Part shown: positions 13,000-26,468 of the stretch, piece by piece | Position numbering within the stretch: position 1 is the stretch's first letter | How the letters are laid out: every line of letters begins with the position of its first letter | Assembly: GCA_014529385.2 (NCBI GenBank) | Contig: CM043958.1 | Span: 120,682,817-120,746,816 of the forward strand | Reading direction: 5' to 3' | DNA from: Adiantum capillus-veneris | Lineage: Eukaryota; Streptophyta; Polypodiopsida; Polypodiales; Pteridaceae | DNA: 64,000 nucleotides | Translations under genes and position numbers: made by a program | The notes under the pieces: model-generated | Told to the model about the DNA's origin: nothing | What the model saw: only the letters and a program-made list of their open reading frames with translations | Database searches by the model: none

Positions 13000-13640
13000 G
13001 GGGGGATGTTGTACCTCCAGAACATTGGAATTTTAATGAATAAGTTTTGAGTAAAATTTTTACTAGAGTTACTGTCTTGGTGCCGCTTTGCAATACTGGT
13101 TGAAGGGCTGTCTTAATGAACCTTGTGAATCGGAACCTAATCAAGGAACTTATATGTTGAACAACCATTGTAGTAGTAATTAGGACACACAAAGAAGTGT
13201 GAGTGTGGGGGTGGAAAGAGGGGGCTTGGCTCGGGTTGCCAATGCCTATGAGAAGGGTGGTCCCGATTGGTCGGGAACTCTCCATCCCCATAGTGTTATA
13301 AATCGACGCTAGTAATACTCATTGCCCCAAGAGCGGCGAAGCCTCAAGTGTACATGCCTCTGAAACATGGGGAAAAAGGCACTCGGGACTTCTCTCCTCT
13401 TGGAAGGTGGGTTTTAGGATCGCTAGATAAGTTAATCACGCTTCCCTTGCGGGGTGGAACTAGATCTCGATGTTAGTAGGCTCGAACTCGACTCACTTTG
13501 TGATGAGAGATCATCCGCTAGATGAACCATAAACCACTTTTTTTGCTTCCGCTGTAGATCTAGTGGCCACCAGGTTTACCATCAGATCCGTCGTTTGAGA
13601 CGACGGGGTGGGGACCTCACAAAATGAACTTAGTGATGTA
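13000..13640. other. unassigned GC-richer segment with a short hairpin
   Basis: The sequence differs in style from its AT-rich surroundings. It contains a 7-bp stem hairpin (CCGTCGT-TTGAG-ACGACGG near 13,591-13,609). I do not recognise it. Organellar origin crossed my mind but I cannot support it. It abuts the truncated 5' end of TE-1. Confidence 0.25.
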
Positions 13641-15388
<1,748 letters not shown>

Positions 15389-17072
15389 TCCAGCCACCAT
15401 GGCCATCCTCCACCTCAAGTGTAATACAATTACCAGTGAAGATGCGAGCCCCTTTTTTGGAGCTCATCTATGGTGATTTGCAAACTAGTTCAAGCCATGG
15501 TGTGCAAGCCATGGTGTGGCTGTTCTGTTTTCACGCCACTATGAGCTCGACCGTTTCTCTTTGCCCTATCGTGCTTGTATGTTGCATACCACTTCAATAA
15601 CTTTACTGAAAAAGGAGACGTTATAAGAGGATTCATAGGGAGAGGAAGGATTCACAAGATACACAGTGGCAGAAGTGGATACACAAGGATCAAAGTAAAC
15701 TATTATGAGCTCACAGTCCATCTGCGCGCGCGGACGGACTCTGTGCTCTTGAAGCTAATATATCTTAAGGCATGTACAAGTACACGTCATATGAGACTAA
15801 ATTCAGGGGTCCACTATCATGATCTCGGAGTCCGTCCGTGCGCACGCGGACGAATTCCGTGCTCTTGAGGCACTAGTGTATTAAGGTGTTAGCGAGTAGA
15901 GGTAGCAGTAGACTACATTCTTGGGCTGAAAAAGGGTTCTCAAAAGAAGTTGGCCTTTTAAGTAGAGATGATATCAAGCTCATAAATTGCCCGCGTGCAT
16001 GCGGACAGGCTAGGCTACGTGTATTTCATGTGAAATTTGGTGCTTGAAGGTGACTGAATTACCTTCGGGATTTTAAGGTGCTACGGGCGACATTTCTTAA
16101 TATTTGAACTATGAATTTGGTTCATTAATCCATCTTATCTGGGATGCTATGGCAGTGTAGGAATTCATAATGCAAATATTAAAAAAATGCCCTCCGTAAT
16201 ACTATGAAAAATCTATGGAGTACAAATGTAACCGCATTCAAAAGGAATATATGTTTCATGTCGTCTTGCCTTTGAGTGGGTGGGATTGATGTGTTCCTAT
16301 ATTCCCCTTCCCACTTTGCTTCCTACCATCAATGTTTGAAAAATCTTTATACTTTGTTAGTAGTCTATGATTGACCCTCCAAGTTCCTAACAACAAAATT
16401 GGTAGCTTGTTGGTCTTGCAATAAACTAACAAAATTCAAGTCACCAAGATTATTGCTAGCTCATTCAACTTATAGCATTTCCACCTCAACCCTTTGCAGA
16501 TCTTCACACCTAGATGGGGTCATTCTTCCCTTGCCACTCATACTTCAAGGCTATCCTTGTAAGAGCGGCTCTGCCTAGTGGTGGTGTATTTTACCCTTTC
16601 TTTCTATTTAGGGTGATGACATTAGTGACAAATGGAAACCAAATACACCTTCAACTATAAAAGTCTTGAAAATGGACATACCCATCTTCTATTACATCCC
16701 TTATCACTACCCTTCTCTTTACAATTATGATTGGTTGATCCTTTTTTCCTCTCAAGTCTTTTTTTCTTTCCTTTTGGCCCCATACCAATGCCCTTCTCAT
16801 TACTAAGATAATCGTATTTTGAACCCTAAGCTAAATATTTTAGTAGTATTTGTATGTAATTCTATAGCAAAAAATAAATCTCTAGCATCACCCAAAACTC
16901 CACACCCTTGTTCATTATACTCCATAACACCCACTAAGGGTTTCTGATATGCTTGAGCACCCACCTTCTAGTTAGTTCTACTGAAAATATTACCTCACCA
17001 CTAGAGCTAGCCTCGTTTATTAGCCTCTCTAGCCCAACTAACTTCATTGTAGTCTGGTTCTCACACCCATTC

Positions 17073-17074
<2 letters not shown>
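15389..17074. repeat. spacer with an imperfect tandem duplication
   Basis: No gene seen. Two ~110-bp units (about 15,698-15,805 and 15,812-15,922) share 'tatgagctcac/catgatctcgg', a GC-rich near-palindrome around gtccgtccgtgcgc, 'tgtgctcttgag' and 'actacattc'. A third partial copy lies near 15,975-16,020. The rest is AT-rich. Confidence 0.5.

Positions 17075-17122
<48 letters not shown>
17075..17122. repeat. (CT)n microsatellite
   Basis: 24 uninterrupted CT units. Confidence 0.98.
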
Positions 17123-17124
<2 letters not shown>

Positions 17125-19499
17125 GTGTATATGTGTGTGCATCCTTAAGTGTTATGAGCTTGCCAAGTTTTCTAATCATTCTTTTTTATGATAAAACTAA
17201 GAATGAGTCATTTCCCAACCTTCCGCTTAAAAGTACAACATTTTTTCATTGAAAGATCCATCTAATCTTCATGAATATATATTCTAATTTTATAACACCC
17301 TAAAGCACTCTGAAATCTAGTGGACCCTTAGAATTTTGCATACAACGGGCTAAATCAAAATCTTTCTACCATTCATTGGAATAAAGGCATGTCCACGTCT
17401 GTAAGTCTATGGTCAGCTATTAAAGCAATGTTGGTGCCAGTATCATTCACAGATTTTCTTCATATTTTTTTAAAAAGAATTGTTTCCATGCTCTATTGAC
17501 AATGCTTTTTATGTAGGTGCATAAAAAGAAACCTAGAAGTAAATTAAGAAATAAAAAGATTACATCAAACTGCATAGGTAGGGACGGGAATAGTCCCAAC
17601 AAAGAAAAGGGATTATAGATAAAGGTCCTTCTAGCATCATTATCTTTAACAATTTTATCAACTTGAGAGCGGAAATGAGCAAACATTTCTTTCATTTAAG
17701 ACACTAGATGTTGAGCTACCTTGTTGAGGTCCCACAAGAATAGGTGAGTAGGATCCTTGAAGGAGTTTTCATGGAAAGTAGCATTCTTTGAGCACCAGGT
17801 ATGCCACAAGTAGAGACTTCTCCATATGTTCCATAAGGGAATGTTGTCTCTCTTATACTCTCAAGAAGTTCTTCAATAGTAGAGAGAGAGTAAATATACA
17901 CACTTTTTGAAGTGTTCTCAGCATATTGGAGCTAGTTGGACATGAACCAAATAGGTATTGTAGAGACTCTACTATAGAAGAGCATCTTGGGTACATATCA
18001 TTGTCAATGTAAAACCTTTTGCATTTTCCTCTTGTCTAAAGCCCTTGTAAATAATGACGAACCCGGGGGGGGGGGGGGGGGGGGGGGGTCAATATAATAA
18101 AAAATGCCTATCATGTGGGCTAAACATTGGGAATTATTTGATTTTATATTTTTCATATTTTTACATACAAGAGACTGTTGAAAAAATATCCTTGGAAAAT
18201 GTTTTACAAATTGAACAGGAAAAGGGTCCCTTTTACTAGTGAGAAATTCATAGCTAAGGGGTTTTATAAATAGTGCTTGAATGCCTGTGATATATCGGCT
18301 TTAAATATAGTGAAACCCCCAAGATGAAGAATGATCCATATAAGATACTTTGCTTAATTTTGGCGGGGTAGTCCCATAGGTTTCTAAACCTATTGTTCCA
18401 GTGCCTAAGACTCTAGCAATATTATCATTTGTTGTTGTGTCTTTCTTTGATCATAGTGTGGATTCTTGAGACGTTGTGGGAGAATTTCTTATAGATTGAA
18501 TGCTCTATCTTTATCAATGAGAAATTTTGATTAAAGATCTACAATTTGTGTGAGCTCAATCCTGCATTCCAACTGCATTGAGTAGTTAAATCCATCAGTC
18601 AATTCAATATCGTACGTTAAGCCAATGGTTGTCTCTATATACATATTTCCAAGATTTTATGCCTTTCTTGAAACATAGATAAGAGTTTCTATCAATCTTG
18701 AGCTTATGCTTGTTGTCAGCAAAGGAACCCAACCAAATGGAGGAAGAAGTGATGTTCTCGGGGGATTGCTTGGATGCTTTGATGGAATTCCAACCTTTCT
18801 ACACTCTAGAAGTCAAACTTGAGCTGACTTGCTTAAGCTTTTTTGTGGAGATGACAATATCGTTAAAGGATGAAGATTTCCATGCTTTGTAATCCTACAC
18901 AAAAATAGATGAGCTATTCTTTTTTAGTAGACAATGAAAAAAGTCATCAAACTTTATGGATTTAAATATCCATTTTTCTACCATCCTTTGTAGATTGAGC
19001 AGACTCCCTCCACTGGCTTTTGATTGGTAAAAAATTTGCTAGGAGACCCTAAAAATCTTGTTATGGAGGTTCCCTCCTCCCCATAGCAATCTTCTTGATA
19101 GTCCATTATGTCATATATTTGTCTTTTTCTCAATTAAACTTTTTCTATGGGAGGAGATTCCCTCCTCTTCATAGAAATCTTTTTGACAATCTATTATGCC
19201 ATACATTTGTCTTTTTCTCAAAATTAGACTTTTGTTTCATTGTAATTTTCATGTTGAAACCTTTAAGGTCCTATTTATTTGACTTTTTGTCATGTAACAA
19301 TATTTAAGAAGCTTTAGAAATATATTTAATAGTTCTACTGTGGTGGTATTGTATAGAAAGCATGGGGCTCCTTGAGCTCCAAATTAAAAAAGCTCTAAAT
19401 GTTTTGTAGAAAACTCTAAACTGAAAGCTCACATGTTTATTATCCCCCAAAAGGAGAAAGTAAACAAGATTTACGCTGGGATAAAGAATCTTGTAATCC
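17123..19499. repeat. spacer with poly-G tract and 87-bp tandem pair
   Basis: No gene recognised. A run of 24 G occurs at 18,065-18,088. An imperfect tandem pair with period about 87 bp (19,067-19,140 and 19,154-19,229) shares 'ttccctcct', 'catag.aatct' and 'tttgtctttttctca'. Short open frames here have no domain. Confidence 0.5.
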
Positions 19500-21300
19500 C
19501 TATAATGTTTGTTTTACAACAGTTACACGTTGCTCAATAGAATTAAAATTGAGAGTACTTTGCTCTTTAGAATTGTTAACACTTTGCTTATCATTAGAAT
19601 TCATTGCACTTTGTATACCATTACTAGAATTCACAAGACTTGGAGACAAGCAGCAACACAAAAAGACTTCATCTATTAAATCTGCTTTCTGTAAAATAGA
19701 AAGCTTGGATGTACATTTAAGAGGTGCAGATGGTATATTTTTTGCACCAAGCAAAAACACATGTTTACCATTGGCCATAAAGGATAAGGAGTTGTATTCA
19801 TAACTAGTGTACAATGTGTTTCCTAAACCATGCAGCCACTCCCGTCTTAAAACTACATCAGCACGGTCCATGTTCATAATTTGAAAGTCAAGGGTCGTCG
19901 TATGATCTTCAACAATAAGCTCAACACCTTCAACTACCGTGTCCCATACTTCTTTATCATTCCCAAACATCTGCTCTACCACATACTTGTGGGAGTAGGG
20001 AGTCTTTGTAAACTTCAACTTCTTGACTAGCTTATAGTTTAGGAAGTTAGTTGCACCATCATCCACTAAAATACGAACATGTTTTCCGTTAATAGTGCCA
20101 TGCATGCGAATCAAATCATGTGGGCCAAAGGAGGGTTGCCACATTGAAGCACGCACACAACACTTGTGTTTTTCTTCTATATGAAGAACCTCTACAACAC
20201 AATATTTAGGAGATGAATCTAATGTGATGCATTGCACCGTATGCATGGCCTTTTCTTTGCCTTGCAAAAGAGAACAATCCTTCTTGTTATGTTGGTCCGA
20301 AAGACATTTGAAACACAAATTGTGTTTCTTTGCATGCTCAAAATCAGCAGTGCTAAGAGACCCACGTGGAGTATCTAGTGATTGCTTGAGCTTCTTAGCC
20401 TCTTGTGGGCGTGGAGAGGTAGATTGTCTCTTATTCCTCTTGGAACGTATGGGAGATCTACCTCGCCATTGGCTCTTAGCCACAATGCTCTTAGCAAGAT
20501 TATTCTTAAAGTAGGGAACATTTTCCTTCCTCTCTTGGTCATCATCATATCTTTGGGCATGACCAATGGCTTATTCCACAGTTTTTGGATGTAGGGTCTT
20601 AACATGAAGACGATATTCTTTGTCAAGACCTTTATTAAAACCCCGTATCTTTTGGAATTCATCTAGACCATCTAGTTTTAATATGATTTCCTGATACTTT
20701 GAAAGGTACTGTGTGAGAGAGAGGCTAGACATGCGGCATGCATCCCATGCTAACCAATTCTTATCTTCTTCATTGGAGTTCAAAAACTTTTTGGAGAAAG
20801 AAGCTTGAAAAGTAGCCCAAGACGAAGGACGAGCATCTATTGAAAATGTCATCCACCACTTATAGGCCTTGCCTGTAAGAGATAGACTTGTTTCCACAAC
20901 CGTCTTTATATCTAGGGTGTGTCTCAACCTATGAATATCACTCGATTTGCAATCACGCTCTTCCTCGTGAAACTCAGGAATGGTGATATTCTTAAGCAAT
21001 GCATTGCTACCTTCTACATCTTTTGAAGCACTTGTCTCTTGGACTCCTTGAATCGTGCAAGCTTGGTTTCCTTGAGTCGTCTGTGAATTCATAAATTTCA
21101 CAAGTAGCTCAGTAAGATTTGTAACATTTGCATTGAGTGCAGAGAGGTCACATTCAAGTACAATTTGGTGATTTTCCAAAGTCTTGAAAGCAACCATATC
21201 TACAAGGTCATGATCTCCTAGATCATCATCGTCATGCATATTAGTGTCAACGGCACCCCTGGTGGCCTAATTTTGATCTACGTGCTCATAAAAAGTGTGT
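19500..21300 (-). pseudogene. TE-2: gypsy gag-protease fragment
   Basis: One frame carries a Retrotrans_gag-type capsid (HRLRHTLDIKTVVETSLSL, GKAYKWWMTF, WATFQASFSKKFL), a basic region, a zinc knuckle CFKCLSDQHNKKDC (CX2CX4HX4C) and a retropepsin with RILVDDGATNFLN (DDGA, T/S replaced by D) and a second motif VVLRREWLHGLG. A single TAA at 20,571-20,573 splits gag from the knuckle region in the same frame; the frame runs on to a stop at 19,500. RT and later domains are absent to the left. The start of the ORF is displaced: the frame runs into the TE-3 insertion at 21,300 and resumes at 28,792. Confidence 0.75.
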
Positions 21301-23617
21301 TGTCGTGCAGCTCCGCTGCCATAAAGAGAAAAAGAGCAGATAAATGTAAGCTAAGCTTCTTTGAAGCCTACACATTAAGTGAGCAGTGATCAGGGCTTGA
21401 TAACAGGCCAAGTTTAATGAAAAATGTATGCCAGATGCGGCTTAAAAGGGCCAACAGATGTCTCAATGATGCCAAAACTGAGTATGCTTGAAGTGAGCAC
21501 AGATGGAAGATTATGATCTAGAACTGCAGTGCTTGAAGTGCTCTACCGGCCTGTCATTACGGCTCGTCGACAGGAGCTACGCTGAAGAAGTTATGGCATA
21601 TTGAAGTTTCAGTCGATTGTAGATCCGTACCGGATTCGGCAATTGCAGGGCTGAGTTAACAGAATTGAAATGAATGCACGGGCCTGAAGTGCTCACTTTC
21701 GGAGAGCGTTGGTCTTTTCAGATCGATGCTTGGATTTACGGTTGCCAAGTTATGGGCCGCTAGCCGGTTCTGTAACAATCCGGTCGGCTCGTACAGAGTG
21801 TCATCTGGGAAATTTTGAGCCTTAGCAGAGTTCGTATGCGTTGTATGTAGCTTGAGAAGTCTAAAGGAATTAACGGATCGTCAGACCGAGTTCGGGCTCA
21901 TGAGATAATATGGCTTGAGGCCGGTGTCAGTTGGTACCGGCACAGCTGAGCAGGATGAATTTTGGAATCTGGATGATATTGTCAGTCAAGGGCTGCTTTG
22001 GCTAGTATGTCACTCTGAAAAATGATTTGGCTGATTTGTATACCAACTATGTGCCGTTACCAAAGCACGATGTTTTTGATCAGCATCTAGTTAAGAAAGT
22101 GCCTTTTAAAGAGCATTAATTTCGAGATATGCCCAAAGCTACGGCAAGGAGCTCTCGGCTATGTTCATCGAGTGCGAGGCGGAGCCTTGGTTGATACATA
22201 TGTCAAATGTAATGCCCTTAAATGGTGCCCAAGCCGATATGTATGCCAAATGTGGCCCCTTTGCCGCCCATGGCCAAGGGCCCACTTAAGCTAAGGCCGC
22301 CCAAGGGCCCATTAGAAATGGCCGCCCATAAAATCAATGGCCACCCTAAATAAAATAGGGTGTGAAGCCATAAAACAAAATGCAATGACGTGAGAAGGAG
22401 GGCGCAGGCAACACGGGGAGAGGTTGGGATGCTCGCGCAGGCGGCATGGATGCTTTGATGAGTGCGAGCCAGAGACGAGAAAGAGAGAAGACGCCAGGGC
22501 GAATAATTTCGGCACTGGTCCGACCGCATTTCGTGTGCCTTGGTATTCAACCTGCCACATCATCAAGACGTGTCCCGCGCCACGTCAGTCACGGCGTCAT
22601 GACTGATGGGAAAAATTGGGGAGGGGGCCTATTTTAGGGCAGTATGAGCGAAGATTAAGATGATGAGGGGGATGAACGGCATGAGCGAGAGGGAAGGCAA
22701 GTTATCAACGAGAAGGTAGGGTTTGAGGAAGCAAGGAGAGGAGCACCAAGGCGAGGAGGGAAACACGGGTGAAAGACAAGGAGGATGTCTCCGGAAAGAA
22801 AAGCTTGGGAGGAAGGTTACGAAGCGAGGATGGTAAGTAAACAAAGGCATAACGAAGAGGTAACGGACGGCAAGGCATACGGAGGGCATGAAGTCAAAGG
22901 GAAGAAAAGGGAAGGAATCTCGGACAGGATCTTGCTCGCTTTCTCTCGTCATCCTCGGTAAGGAGCAAAAGCAATCTCTCTCTCTCTCTCATTCTCGAGC
23001 TAAGGACGAGGCCGAAAGAGCTTGGACGAGTAATCTTGTCAAAGCAAGCAAAGCAAACATGAAAGAGAGTGAACTTTGGTCGAAGGAGCAAGAAGCCCGG
23101 AGGAACTTAATTAAGAGAGCTTGAGCAAAAAGCTTGTTAAAGCTTAAGCAAGCCGAGGCAAGAAGTCATTCCAAGCGAGGCTAAAGCAAGCCAAAGAGGA
23201 GAAGACGGATCTCGGCAAGGGAAAGGATGCTTGGCAAGAGCAGATAAGCAGATTCTGGCAAGATAAGGTACTCAAGAAGGCGAGAATTGAAGCAGATAAA
23301 GCGATATAAGAAAATTTTTGGCATCAACATCAGTCCGAAGTTGATTAAACATTTTGTTAGGTCAGGTGTTGTTAACGGCCTGGTTAATTTGTAAAGGGAG
23401 CTTAAACTTATATTTATCAGTTCATCCAAGTGTTGGTGCTGCTAACAGCCTGCCTTGGCTACCGATTACATTATACTCAGAGTTTGAATTGATTAATTGA
23501 AGACTACGGTGATTGCCAAATCCATATGCATCTGTTTTTCTTGTTCTATCTCACACCTCCCACAGCCAGAGGCCCGGCGCCTGCCCGGCTCACGTAGCGA
23601 ACACATATCCCCCGACA
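21301..23617 (+). repeat. TE-3 5' LTR
   Basis: 2,317 bp, starting TGTCG and ending CGACA. It differs from the 3' LTR by scattered substitutions and small indels, for example about 20 bp present only in the right copy near 26,925-26,945. A (CT)n run lies near 22,976. Open frames within it are repeated in both LTRs and look non-coding. Confidence 0.92.
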
Positions 23618-23645
23618 TCTTTGGTGAACCCGATGCGAAACGAGC
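23618..23645 (+). promoter_or_regulatory. TE-3 candidate primer-binding region
   Basis: TTGGTGAACCCGATGCG follows the LTR after three bases. The same place in TE-5 has TTGGTGAACCCGACGCG. Position and conservation suggest a primer site; I cannot assign the tRNA. Confidence 0.55.
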
Positions 23646-23662
23646 CGGGGTGGGAGGTAAAG

Positions 23663-25587
23663 ATGGAGAATTTAGAGCAGATAATGAAGATGATTGCAGA
23701 ATTAAGTGCGAACGGTTTTGATGATAAGTCAACAGTTCCAGATTTTGCAAAGATGCTTCAATTGGTTCAAGGATCTCTGCTTGAAATAGATACCGTAAAG
23801 AAGAAAAATCAAATCAATGAAGCTTTGGATGCAGCTTTAGATGTAGTATACGACGAGAGAGGACTCTTTGATGGATACGATCCAGAGGGCTACCTAGAGT
23901 GCTATGAGCTGGAGACCAAGGTAAGAGGGATACCAGAAGAGTTGATAATCAAATCTTTTGAGCAGTTAGTGAGTTCAGATGTGAAGGAGCAGATTCAAGA
24001 GGTTACCAGAGCTTGCGACGACGACTGGGGGTATTTCAAAGAAGCTATTGTGCAAGTACGTTATGAGTAGTATGAATGCTATCAAGAATAGAGTTCAAGT
24101 CTACCAGACTACGCAGATATTCGAGGACAAGTACGATCAAAGTTAGAAGCTGTGATTGATGAGTTTATTGTGCAGGATGCTACTTTTTTACAGGCTAATG
24201 ATGAATACATAGTTGAAGCTGTGTATGCAAAGTTGGGTTTTGTAGATGTTGTGCATGAAGTAGAAGTCCTTGAGGGTCAGTCTCTACAGCCTCAAACTAC
24301 GTAGGGTGAATTTTTCAAAGAACATGTACCTGTAGTACAGGAAGAAAAGAAATCACGGGATCAAGACAATGAATTGGCTAAAGCTCAGGAAGATGTGCAG
24401 GTGAATGAGTGCAACCATATTCAGGTGGACATGCAGGAAGATTCAGTTATAGCTGATACTTTTGCTACTGAACCAGAATTAGAGCAAGATTTTTCTGGTA
24501 CAGATTCTACCATAGAGGTGATTGAAGATACTGGTAGAGGTTTTGCCACAGAGTTGATTAATGATACAGATGTTATGGGTCAAAGCAGGGCTATTGTTGA
24601 GAGCAGCAAGACCATGGATTTTGATATACCAGGTTTACCAAATTTGGATGTAACAGATTTTGAGGACTTGGCTAAGCAAGAGTATGTGCTTGAAGATCTA
24701 CAAAATGTTGATTCAGAGGGGGTGCAAACTCCTTCGTTGACAAGTTTTTGTGAAGCATAGCTACAAATGTGGAAAATTGGTCTCGAATGTGATGATAATG
24801 AATCAGAGAGGGTGCAGACTCCTTTGAAAAGTTTCTGTGACCTAGAGCTATCGATCTGGCAAACTGATCCTGAATTTGATGATGGTGATTTAGAGAGGGA
24901 GCAAACTTCTTCTCTATCAAGAATTTGTGAGACAGGACCCACACTATGGCAAAATGATCATGAACTTGATGATGTTGATTCAAAGGGGGTGCATAGTGAA
25001 GTGCAATCTCTTGATGTTGAATATGATTGGTTTCATTGTGCCGATGATACAGACAGGGCAGTAGATAAAATTTTCAATGTGCATGCTGAACTTTGTGCTA
25101 AGAAGTGCAAAGATATTTAGCTGAGGGTGAAAGACTTAAAGAGCAGTTTACAGCAGATGCATTTAGTATGCATGCCATATGTGAAAATCTTAGTTTACAG
25201 CAACCTGAGATGTGCAAGATGGAGGAACCTTCTGAAGTGGTAGACCTAGACCTTACGTTCTTACTGGACGAAGCTTTAGAAGGGTTCTCAAACACAGATG
25301 CTAAGGATACCAATCAATTCAGAATCATGCATGAGAAAGTTTGTTCAAATTCAATAGACGATGAACTTATGCAGTTGTTAGATGATGCACTACTTGATTT
25401 TGAGCCTCTACGAGATAGAGAATTGTTTTCAGATGCATCTTTTGAGCCTAATGAAGAGGATTTTATCAGAGACTTGATGTATTCAAATATGCATGATCAG
25501 AATTTCAATACTAATGAGAGTGAAGGTGCACTGCCAGTGCTTTTACCTGTGATTGATGATCAACAATTGGATGAACCAGTTGCATAG
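23663..25587 (+). pseudogene. TE-3 gag-like ORF with acidic 30-aa repeats
   Basis: The ATG at 23,663 follows the primer region. The first 136 codons look like a capsid segment (LFDGYDPEGYLECYELETKVRG, then WGYFKEAIVQVRYE), faintly matching TE-5 gag. The frame continues to 25,120 through TAG codons at 24,068, 24,089, 24,302, 24,758 and 25,118, then shifts by one to an open stretch ending in TAG at 25,585. The only nonsense codons are TAG, as expected from CAG (Gln). From 24,710 to 25,000 a unit of about 30 codons (DSEGVQTPS...W...DD) repeats four times with 90-, 87- and 90-bp spacing. No zinc knuckle or enzyme domain was found. It probably supplied a Gag-like protein. Confidence 0.7.
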
Positions 25588-26451
25588 GGGATATGGCAGT
25601 ATATCTGGTGCTACCTGATGCTATCTAGAATCTGATGTTACCCTATGATGTAGGGGATTTTGAGCTAGATTTTGAACCAGGAGGTGACAGATATATGCAT
25701 GATCCAGGGCAATTGACTTATATGCCATATGATCCAGGCGGTTTTCATGAAGGTTTGTGGGTCAATGTATGTTTATGTTGTAATGATTGGAAATTCTTGT
25801 ATTTTCCCTATGATCCTAGAGGATGGTGCAAATTTTTTAAGGGAATACTCACAATGGGGCAAATAATTGGTTTCCCGTTTGATCCCGGGGTCTATTAAAG
25901 AGTACCACTTATCTGTTGTAGCAGGTTGCATGGTACAACATTTTGTTTTCTAGATCTATGCTAAGTCAGAAGAGTTTTCGGTTATGCAGTCAATAAGATT
26001 ACATGGCTGGCTTCCAGTTGACTTCTTTGGATAATTGATGAAGTATCTTCACATCTATTGAGTTGGTTCTGCTGCCAGACCTTGAGGTAAAGGACTTGAC
26101 GGCCATTCCGTGTGCAGACAGAGTAAGGCATACTTGAGCTTGACAGGGTTCCTTAAAGAGAGCTTAATGGTCAAGCCGTGTGCATAAGTACCTGGAGCAC
26201 TTGAGTCTGGCGGGGTTCACTAAACAAGTTATCCATGATTGAATGCTTTGAAGATACAACAGATACAGTTCATAGATTTTTGATGGACAGCTACCTAATG
26301 ATTAAGCTAGCACATTGATGATAGGGTATAAGCCTTATTTCAGTTTTCATATGTTTACCAGTTATGTGAGTCTGATGATGGGAAAGAGCTTAAGGTACCT
26401 ATAGAGCAGATGCAGATTGAAGTGTTGTTGGCACAGACCGGAGGCTGTGCA
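25588..26451 (+). other. TE-3 interior after gag, with repeated P-[YF]-D-P-G phrase
   Basis: A short open frame (25,635-25,898) contains LPYDVG, HDPGQ, MPYDPGG, FPYDPRG and FPFDPGV. The underlying DNA repeats a phrase like cc.tatgatcc.gg. Further right, 26,085-26,230 has two imperfect ~65-bp units (gtgtgca...acttgag...gggttc). No other gene. Confidence 0.45.
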
Positions 26452-26468
26452 GATTCAGAGGTGGTGGA
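26452..26468 (+). promoter_or_regulatory. TE-3 polypurine tract region
   Basis: GATTCAGAGGTGGTGGA lies directly before the 3' LTR. TE-5 has GATTCAGAGGGGGTGGA at the same place. Expected role: primer for plus-strand DNA. Confidence 0.7.
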